Shown here: positions 10,478 to 18,500 of the stretch, in pieces
How positions within the stretch are numbered: the first letter of the stretch is position 1
How the letters are laid out: the number at the start of each line of letters is the position of its first letter
Source of the DNA: Zelonia costaricensis
Lineage: Eukaryota > Euglenozoa > Kinetoplastea > Trypanosomatida > Trypanosomatidae
NCBI GenBank assembly: GCA_030849075.1
Contig: JASAOO010003477.1
Span: 1-64,000, forward strand
Length of the DNA: 64,000 bases
Direction: 5' to 3'
Notes under the pieces: generated by a model
What the model was told of the DNA's origin: nothing
The model's database searches: none
What the model saw: only the letters and a program-made list of their open reading frames with translations
Made by a program: the position numbers and the translations under genes

Positions 10478-12211
10478 ATGAGCGAGCCCGCACAGCAGCC
10501 TGGCGTGGCGCCACTTGAAGCGCCGGCGAGCCCGTCGACTGACGTGGCGGCCGAGGCGGTGGTGACGCCGGCGCAGGCTCTTCGCGTCCTGATCACGAGT
10601 GAGCGCGGCGTGTGCCCGGTGCGGGCCGAGTACCTGCGACCGGCACCGGCGCGCGTCAGCCTCGACGCGGAGGGCCGCACCCGCGGCATGAACAAGGGTG
10701 CCGCGCGTGAGCACTCGCAGTTTGTGGAGGGCACCCAGCGCCCCACATGGGAAGGGGAGCAGAACTTCTTCCTGGGGGCCACACTGCAGAAGATCAAGCA
10801 GGCCGTGCGTGAGACGAAGCAGCGACAGCCCAAGCAATCACAGCAGCAGCTTCAGCAGGTGCTGCAACAACAACAGCGGCAGAACGCAGCCGCAAGCGTC
10901 GGAGACGACGCCCCCTCAGCAGAGCCGGCGGCAGTGGCAGAGCCGGAGCAGGCGACTGTCGGCCAGAAACGGGAGCGCAGCCCCACCCCGCCGCCACCAC
11001 CGCCGTCGGGCGCAGACGAGACGACCAAGCCCGTCAGCGACGAGCCGGCAGCACGCCCGACGCAAACGGCGGAGCGGCTGCGCGAGGTGATGGCGCGGCA
11101 GGCCAGCCGGCGCGGCCTCTTCACCAACAAGCTCGTCCTGGCACCGCTCACGACGGTCGGCAACTTGCCGTTTCGCCGCATCTGCAAGTCCTTCGGTGCA
11201 GACGTGACGGTAAGCGAGATGGCGGTGGTCTTCAACCTGAACCGGCTGCAGAAGAATGAGTGGTCGCTGCTGCGCCGGCACGAGAGCGAGGACATTTTTG
11301 GCATTCAGCTCGCCGTTTCACGCCCGCAGGAGGCCGCGACGTTTGCGCAGGCGCTGGAGGTGTCCGGCTTCTCGTACGACTTCCTCGACATCAACTGCGG
11401 CTGCCCGGTTGAGAAGATTGTGAAGTCGGGCTGCGGGTGTGGCTTGTGGGAGCGCACGGGGCGGCTGCGGGATGTGGTAGAGAACCTGGCACTTCACCAG
11501 AGCCAGCCCGTGTCGATCAAGTGCCGCATCGGCCCCGACGAGGACGCGCCCACGCTGCACCGGCAGATTCACCAGTACGCGACGTGGGGCGCCGCCGCTG
11601 TCACGGTGCATGGCCGCTCGCGCAAGCAGCGCTACACCAAGTTCGCGAACTGGGACTACGTCGAGCAGTGCGCGCAACTCACGCCGCTGCCCGTCACCGG
11701 CAACGGCGACGTCCTGTCGCTCGAGGACGTGCTGGAGCACCGGACGCAGCAGCCGCACGTCACGTCGCACATGATCGGCCGCGGCGCTCTCATCAAGCCG
11801 TGGCTCTTCGAGGAGATCAAGAGTGGCCAGGTGAAGGACATCAGCAGCTCGGAGCGGCTGGACATGTTGAAGGAGTTCTGCCGCTGCGGCATGGCGCACT
11901 GGGGCGCCGACGAGCGCGGCGTCATGACGACGCGCCGCTTCCTGTGCGAGTGGCTCTCCTTCCTTCACCGCTACGTCCCGGTCGGGCTGCTGGAGCGGCT
12001 GCCGCAGCGCATCAACGAGCGGCCACCGTACTACGAGGGCCGCGACGAGCTCGAGACGCTCATGTCGAGCGACAGCGTGACGGACTGGATTCGGATCAGC
12101 GAGCTGCTGCTTGGCCCCGTCGAGGAGAAGTTCCGCTTCACCCCGAAGCACAAGAGCAACAGCTACACCAGCGCCGCCGAGCCCGACGGCAACATGGAGG
12201 CCGAGGGCTGA
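10478..12211 (+). CDS. DUS3: tRNA-dihydrouridine synthase, Dus3 type
   Basis: Encodes 577 residues. The flavoprotein core runs from about residue 211 (NKLVLAPLTTVGNLPFRRIC) to about 450 and contains DINCGCP and the catalytic-loop sequence SGCGCGLWER. By alignment with the family, Cys321 is the likely proton donor. Other core motifs are VTVHGRSRKQRYTK and the FMN-phosphate region GRGALIKPWLF. An upstream GVCPVRAEYLRP near residue 44 resembles a Dus3-specific conserved segment. Known reaction: NADPH/FMN-dependent reduction of uridine to dihydrouridine, at tRNA position 47 and some mRNAs in yeast and human. The two CCCH zinc fingers found in animal Dus3 are absent; a Gln/Ala-rich linker (about 108-160) takes that part of the sequence. 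The C-terminal about 110 residues fit the helical tRNA-binding domain. The Dus3 assignment is well supported. Confidence 0.93.
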   Translation: MSEPAQQPGVAPLEAPASPSTDVAAEAVVTPAQALRVLITSERGVCPVRAEYLRPAPARVSLDAEGRTRGMNKGAAREHSQFVEGTQRPTWEGEQNFFLGATLQKIKQAVRETKQRQPKQSQQQLQQVLQQQQRQNAAASVGDDAPSAEPAAVAEPEQATVGQKRERSPTPPPPPPSGADETTKPVSDEPAARPTQTAERLREVMARQASRRGLFTNKLVLAPLTTVGNLPFRRICKSFGADVTVSEMAVVFNLNRLQKNEWSLLRRHESEDIFGIQLAVSRPQEAATFAQALEVSGFSYDFLDINCGCPVEKIVKSGCGCGLWERTGRLRDVVENLALHQSQPVSIKCRIGPDEDAPTLHRQIHQYATWGAAAVTVHGRSRKQRYTKFANWDYVEQCAQLTPLPVTGNGDVLSLEDVLEHRTQQPHVTSHMIGRGALIKPWLFEEIKSGQVKDISSSERLDMLKEFCRCGMAHWGADERGVMTTRRFLCEWLSFLHRYVPVGLLERLPQRINERPPYYEGRDELETLMSSDSVTDWIRISELLLGPVEEKFRFTPKHKSNSYTSAAEPDGNMEAEG

Positions 12212-13099
12212 CAAGGCAGGGTGCCAACGCGGGTCGCCATGACCATGTTTTTTCCCCCCCCCTCCCTATTTGGAGCGACTCTGCGCCATCTAAAGCGTCG
12301 CGCTTTGTAAAACGGAAAAAAAAACGATGCCACCCCATTAACGCCAAACGCATTCTGAAGGCTCGGTGGGCGCACGGCGCGCGCCCCGCTTGGGCTGCCT
12401 CGCCAGCCACCCCCCCCTCCTGACCAAACCGCCCACCGCCACTACCCCGCCGCCCACCTGTCCGCAGCACCCGCCCCCCCCCCCCGGCCGTCCTCTCCGC
12501 CTCGCAGAGGGCAGGCCCCCCCGCCTCGTCCCTCCGCCAGCCGCCATGGGCCGTGGGGAGGAGCCCAGCGCCCCCTTGCCCACCCCGGGCCTGGCCCGCG
12601 GGGAGGAGGGGGGGGGGCTGGGCCCGGGCGAAGCGCCAACCCCCCCCCCCCCCCACCCACAAACGAGACCACACCAGAAAACGCGCCAACCAAACGCCGC
12701 GGGCCGCGCCGAGGTCGCGGGGTAGAACGATGTGCCGAAGATGCGCCGAGCTCGCCGGACAATACGCCAAACGAAACCCTCTTGGGGAAGGCAGTTCATT
12801 TAATTGCATCTATTGAAAGAAAAGCCCGGCGCGCCGGTTGGCCCCACCACAGCCGCCATTATCGCAGGAAAGAAACAGCAAACAAACACCTTTTCCTCAA
12901 GCTCTGTGTTATCATACGAGCCGTTGCCGCAGTGCCTTTACCCTTTACGCCGTACTGCTGATTCCCCTCACCTCGCTGACTTGGTGGCTCCTGTGCCGCT
13001 CTCAAATGGCGGTGGCCGCACTCGCTCACCACGGGGTGGCAGCTTCATACCTCAAAGACGCAACTTGACATTCCACTTTGAAACACGACGTCCCGCCAA
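12212..13099 (+). other. Spacer with C/G-homopolymer-rich block
   Basis: No gene was seen. Positions 12380-12720 are extremely GC-rich with several C runs (near 12474-12484 and 12641-12655) and a G run near 12609-12617, unlike the TG-rich spacers elsewhere. From 12725 the composition changes abruptly to mixed, with an AT-rich patch near 12795-12825. A degenerate retroposon is one possible origin, but no diagnostic signature could be confirmed. Confidence 0.5.
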
Positions 13100-13474
13100 A
13101 TGGAGTCGGAGAACAATAGCATGAGCGTGGTTCTCAACTTCGCTCCTGAGCGTGCTCCTGTGAAGCCCCGCGATTTGTGGGCCGCAGAGCAGATTCTGCG
13201 AGACGACCCGGCGCCCAGCTCGCACCGCCAACACAGCAGTGCAAGCGTCTCCGAGGCTGCCCGCCGAGAGCTGGAGGTGGAGCTCGACAGAACACGAAAG
13301 CTGCTCTGGGCTGCCGAGGACATCATTCTCGAGGACCGCCGCAACTTGGCGAGGCTGGAGAGGCCGTACGAGCCGCCAGCACCGAGCCGTCTGCTGCCGG
13401 TCTCGCTGCTGCTGAACCTGTGCGCCACTGCGGGACTCTGCTATTTCCTCCTTCGCCGCAGGGTCGGCTCATAG
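13100..13474 (+). CDS. Small tail-anchored protein with duplicated helix motif
   Basis: Encodes 124 residues, not recognised. The C-terminus has a single hydrophobic segment (about residues 98-117, LLPVSLLLNLCATAGLCYFLL) followed by RRRVGS, the arrangement of a tail-anchored membrane protein with its body in the cytosol. The soluble part contains two related units: LWAAEQILRDD near residue 26 and LWAAEDIILED near residue 72, each followed by Asp/Arg-rich sequence. This looks like an internal duplication of an amphipathic helix. A helical segment RRELEVELDRTRKLLW precedes the second copy. Codon use and size are compatible with a true gene: coding potential ends with the frame, and a plausible leader lies upstream. 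The next ATG is 8 codons downstream. The function is unknown. Confidence 0.65.
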   Translation: MESENNSMSVVLNFAPERAPVKPRDLWAAEQILRDDPAPSSHRQHSSASVSEAARRELEVELDRTRKLLWAAEDIILEDRRNLARLERPYEPPAPSRLLPVSLLLNLCATAGLCYFLLRRRVGS

Positions 13475-14163
13475 CCACCGCGGCGTACCAGCTCTGTTAG
13501 AGCCACTCAGCCAAGCTGCGCGCCACCGTTGCCGTGATTTAGCGCTTGAACATCCGTTGCCGCGCTCTTCCTGCTCACACCTCAAAAATAGAACTCTCTA
13601 GCTTGCGCGACATCGCGCTGAACAGCTTTTGATCGTACTCACACGTTTTGCCGTTTCGCTGTTGTTTGCATAGCTTTTCGCTAGACCAAGGACAATCTTT
13701 CCAGAGCTCTTTTCATGAAAGGCAGCTTGTCAGAGTTCATGCCCATACCCGGCGTAGCTGCGAGGTTGGCCGCGACGCTGGAAGCACGATCAACCACGGT
13801 ACTCTGCGGTGTACGGAAGTTGCGCAGTGCGGAGCTGTGCTGTTTGATGCTGCCGGCCACAGAGAGGGCTATGCTCCATCTTACGGCGGCCGCCGCGGCG
13901 CGCAGCAGCTGCTACTGGTACGTTCCCCGTGTCCGCTGGCTGAACGAAATGCGATTCCTTCTCCTCTCCCACACTCTTTGCTCCTTCTCCCTCCTCTTTA
14001 CCTTGCCGAGTCGACCGCCATCTGCTGCAAATCAGAATTCACGCTTTGTAAACCCGTCCTTTCATCCCCACGCACCCCCAACACGCCTCTTTTGTGTGCC
14101 TGTCTGCTCGCCCTATACAACGCAACTGCTGGCAGGCTTCCAAGAACATCGGCCTCGTCAACC
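13475..14163 (+). other. Spacer without microsatellites
   Basis: No gene was seen. It lacks the TG/CA repeats found in most other spacers and is less GC-rich. The frame of the next gene is open back to 13648, but the upstream part looks like translated leader. A pyrimidine-rich tract at 13961-14008 with AG at 14009-14010 is a plausible trans-splice acceptor. Confidence 0.55.
13961..14010 (+). promoter_or_regulatory. Putative spliced-leader acceptor for secreted protein gene
   Basis: A pyrimidine-rich run of about 45 bases is followed by AG at 14009-14010, 153 nt before the ATG at 14164. It places the longer in-frame extension, which starts at 13648, outside the mature mRNA. Confidence 0.45.
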
Positions 14164-14586
14164 ATGCCTCGCTACGGAAAGCACGTGATCAGCGCTGTCG
14201 CGGCTGCCGCCATGCTCATGGCGGCGGTTGCTGTCGCCATGACTGTCACGGAGAGGATGCCGGACGGCACGTACTGCGGCAACTACGCGAGCGGTCTTGT
14301 CGTCGGGAACGTGACTGTCAAGGCCAGCGCGCAATCTTTCGACATGAACATGAAGGGCCTGGGTCTGGATCTTCAGTGTAAGGATGAGAAGTTCATCTAC
14401 GACCCAAAGACTCACCACGCCAAGGTGGACGGCGCCACCGACCCGAACGACTGCATCGGCTCCGTTCTCACGCAGAACAGCCTGACGTTGGACGTCGTTT
14501 ACCAGCCCAATGACGACATCCTCATCCTTGACCTCGGCTTCACGAAGATCCCGTGCAAGAAGTGCTCTGCTATTGTTGCCGCTTGA
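14164..14586 (+). CDS. Small secreted or surface protein, 140 aa
   Basis: Family not recognised. The chosen ATG gives a classical signal peptide: a short basic N-terminus (MPRYGKH) and a hydrophobic core at about residues 8-27. The mature part of roughly 110 residues contains five cysteines (38, 72, 97, 131, 134), several in positions suited to disulphides, and alternating hydrophobic patterns (for example SLTLDVVYQPNDDILILDLGF) that suggest a compact beta-rich domain. There is an N-glycosylation sequon at NVT (49-51). The C-terminus CKKCSAIVAA shows no clear GPI-anchor signal. The frame is open upstream to 13648, but that part lacks a signal peptide at its start and lies before the likely splice acceptor. 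A secreted or lumenal role is inferred from the signal peptide only. Confidence 0.75.
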   Translation: MPRYGKHVISAVAAAAMLMAAVAVAMTVTERMPDGTYCGNYASGLVVGNVTVKASAQSFDMNMKGLGLDLQCKDEKFIYDPKTHHAKVDGATDPNDCIGSVLTQNSLTLDVVYQPNDDILILDLGFTKIPCKKCSAIVAA

Positions 14587-15521
14587 GCTGCTGGTCGGCG
14601 GCGTGCAGCCCCTCCCAGTATAAAGGACCAACTACCGCGCCTCCTGCTTCTTTTCCTCCTTTTTTCACCTCTTTCTGTGCCACTGTGCAGAGTGTGGCCC
14701 TGAAGGGTCGCTTTTCGGTTCTTCTGCGTATTTCAGTGTTCAAGTGATTGTTTACTTTCTCCGTCTCTTCTGTTGCTTGCCGAGCGTGTCAGGGAAAAGA
14801 AAAGGCCTCCTGGCGATTTGCCTTTCGAAGTCAATGATCAAGTTGCAGGTCCTGCGGCAGTGCGAAAAAAAGAACCCACACTAGAAGCTTCCTGGCCAGT
14901 TCAGAGCCTGACAGGCCCTCTCAGGGCATTGCCTGGCCGCCTCTTGATGCCAAGCCCTGGAAAATGAGGGTGTTTGGCGATGAAAATTGCAGACGCGGCA
15001 TTGATCTTACGCTGTGCGTTTCTGCTTCCTGGCGCTGCAGCACCGCACACGGTGGTTGCAGATCTGTGCATCACCATCTCGCTAAGTCCCCCATCTCCTC
15101 TTCACCCCCTTTTTTCCCTCCTGCCCGCCTTGACGAAGAGCAGGTTCTCCTTCGGGTACTGCAAACTTACAGCAGAGCTGGATGCGTTCAGGAGAGGGTG
15201 CGTGAGGGACTCTCCCCACCCGCTAATTCTAGAAAGAGCTCTCGATTAATCTTACTTTTCGCCGGCGCGCGCTGCGTCAAGGCTGCGCGGTCGTCCTGTG
15301 CTCAGCATAGCTTGAACTTTTACCACGAAAAGCCTCACGCGGTTTCACAACTGGGAGGGGGAGATCGAAGCACTTTTCTGGCCTCTCTCCGTGATTCAGT
15401 GGCGCACTTGGCGCCACTGTGGCGGTGAGCGCCTCGGTACATTCTGCTGCAGCGAGCGTGAAGGTTCCACTTCGGGCGAGTGCTCTGGTGGGTTACTGTC
15501 GCAAATTCAGCGCACTCGGCG
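14587..15521 (+). other. Spacer, mixed composition
   Basis: No gene was seen. Base composition is more balanced than in other spacers and no microsatellite is present. A short stretch at 14888-14965 has repeated CCTGGCC/CCTGG-like words. A pyrimidine tract at 15085-15130 is a possible splicing signal. Confidence 0.5.
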
Positions 15522-18500
15522 ATGTCGGTTGGCGGCAAAATAGACACATACAGGAAGCTTAAGCAGCTCGCTGCTGAAAGTCGGCATTTACGCGCCCGGT
15601 TGCAGGCTGTTTTTGACGACAGGTGCACAGGGCAACGCACTCTCAGTAGCCTCCTTAGCTGCGATGCGGACGGTTGGAAATGCACGCGCAGCTATGTGAC
15701 CTCGTCAAGCGAGACAGGCAGCCGAGCATTTTGCCACTCTTCAGTGTGCGTGCCGTTGCACTCGCGATGTGACCTTGTGCTCGGTGAGAGGAGCGGCACG
15801 TCGAGAGAGGAGGCAGAGCTGGGAGCTGTCACCGAGGCATTAGCCACTGTGTCTTCGGCAACGGATTGGCGGTGTCTTGTGTGCGTTACAGACTCTGATC
15901 TCTATGCCTCCTTCATCGCCCTGCTGGCTTGCCTGAACGCGTTTGCGGTCATCCGGCTTGGTCAGAATTCGCGGGAGCTGCGCAATATCGGTGTCGGCCT
16001 CCGCACTCGAACCCAGTCGAAAAAAGCCCAGTTTCGCGCTACCGTCGGCGTGGAGCTGGCCTCCATGGACAAGAGTGGGGTTGCAAGCGGTAACGATGCT
16101 GCGCGGGACATGCACACAAGAGAGCCACTGTGCGGCGAAGTTGACGAGGCCCATCGCGCGGGGGAAAGCACGCCCTTCGTCCCGCGCACAGAGCGGCATT
16201 TTGACGTTGGCGTCACCGGTGAGTGGGCTGCAACTGCACGCGACGCGGTGAAGCTGGCGCTGTACACCTCGCTGGCCATTTTGCAAGACCACGTCGTTGA
16301 GGAGTGGCAGGGCAGCGGAAAGGAGGCTGCCTTGCTGCTGAACGAAGTAGCACGCGGATCAAATTACAGCGGCAACTTGGAGGTGCTGGCGCTCGACTTG
16401 GCGCTGCGCGGTGGCGGCTCGTGCCGAGCGGCGCGGCGGGTTCATGCGACGGTCGAGACACCATCACTCCGGTTTCGGTGTGAGGCGAGCAGAGATAGCG
16501 TCGCGATAACGACAGCAAACTCTAGCGAAACAAATCGGTGCGCGGCGTCCCGTTTTGCTCGTCCCGATTTTCGGGTGGAGGGCGGAAACACAGGCAAGTG
16601 CTGGGCAAATCTCGCGGAAAGGAATGACTGTGCTGTCACAGATCTCGTCCGCCTTCCTTGCGCATTTGTACCTGTCTGTGTGACAGCACCCCACGTCGAC
16701 GGTTGTGTGCACCGAAACGGGGCTGCTCGCTGCGAGCTCTCGTGGCCACTACGTTGCCTCCCTGCAGCCACACTTTTGGCCGTTGCGGCTGGCAAAGCGC
16801 TTTTGCAACAGAGTGCTACTTTCAGGGGCAATTCGCAGCGCCCAATTGGCGACAGTGCCGAGGCTACACTCGAGGAATCGCCGCGGCAATTGTGCGCAAA
16901 ATCTGGAGTGCTGCACTGGTGGTCGTACAGCCCCCTTTTTTCCGCCTTGGCACATCCGCGCCGTGGAAATGTGACGCATGCGAGCTTTTCTTCTGAAGCG
17001 AGCCTGCCGTTTCATTCCGCTACTGTGAAAACGACTGCGCAGAACAGCTGGCAGTGCCCGGACGTGATTGTCATGATTGCGCAAATTCGCAGCGCGTTGT
17101 CGCTGCCTTCCCGGAGCTTTCCTGACATCACGTTTGAGCAGACTGCAGTGCACGACCCCGCACGACGCGTGGACGAGCTCGCGCATGGGTGGTTCGGGGA
17201 TGTGGATGTTCTGACAAAAGTGCACGTGCGGTGGCCCACGCCACGCGGGCGCCTCACGGCTAGCGCGGTGAGCGACCCGGCTTTGCATGCCGCACATGCG
17301 GTTTCCGCGAAGGAAAGGAGCACATCGTCAACTATATTATCGTGCGATGACACCGGCTCTCATCGCGGACCGCTCCCGCTGCTGGTCGCGGCAGTCTGCT
17401 CTTTGTACGACGCTGTTTTTGGCCGCACGGGCCCTGAAGGCGCAGGCTGCTATCCCATGGTGCCCGTCCGTAACCCGAATTCGCGCGCCGAGCTCGACTT
17501 CCTCTTGTACTCATGGTTCAACGCAACGCCGCAAACTCGCTGCTTTAGCATTAGCGCAGGGCCTCCGAACGCTGCTTCTGAAGCGCCGCTGACTGCTTTT
17601 GACTCACCGCGCGACGGCGAGACGCGGTTTGAGGTCGGCCCAAGCATGACCCGCGCGATGCTCTTTTACGACCTCCTCGGCCAGCGCGTTTTGTTTGCGG
17701 AAACACACGCTGCCACAGCCGAGGACGCGGTGGCGCGTGTCGATCGGCTCGCCGTCGAGGCGAACTCTCTAGGACACGTTTTTTTTCGCCCGACGTCGCG
17801 GGCCCTACGGCGACCATTTCGATCCATCGAGCAGCAGAGGCACTGGCAGAGCGCTCGCGAACGGCTTTTGGGGGAGCTGCTGCGGTTTTCGCTAGCCACG
17901 CCAAGGAACAACGCTTCTCCGCCCTTGGGAGTTTTGTCGACGGATCAGATGCGTCGGGCCGTGCATACCGCCATGCGTGCTTGTCTGGTGACATGCGCCT
18001 CGGAGCTGGGTAGTCTCTGGACGGTGCTGCAAGCTCTCGTAGAAGCGAGTGTTTTGAGCGCTGACGCGACCTTGACGCCGAGCGAGTCTGCATCGCCTGC
18101 CGTTTGCGCGCGCTTTCTCGAGGACAGAGACGACAACGCGGGGCTGGATGTGTCCGTTCATGACGCCACACACGACCAGCATTTTCTGCAGAGGTGGCTT
18201 GGCGGTCCAGACAATCAGTGGAACTCGCGTCCACTGGGCAAAGAAACGGCACCGCCGAGCGCTGGCGTTATGGAGTTGCATCTCTTTGTCAACGATCCGC
18301 TGCAAGGTGAAGCTCACGACGGGCAGGCACTCGGAGCCGCTGTGGTGCTGCGGTGCCGCGTCGATGGGCTGCGCGGCAGCTGGGTGACCGTGGAAGGCGC
18401 CGAGTGGGCCTGCAAGTTGTCGGAGGACGGCAAAAGCACTGTGCTCACAGCGACGTCCGTCATCGCTTCCGGTGCTCTTCCTGCGTTGCAAGTGCTCTGC

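Noticed and set aside
13648..14163. In-frame extension of the secreted protein to 312 residues
   Set aside because: It would bury the signal peptide and lies before the likely splice acceptor at 14009-14010. The composition is leader-like.
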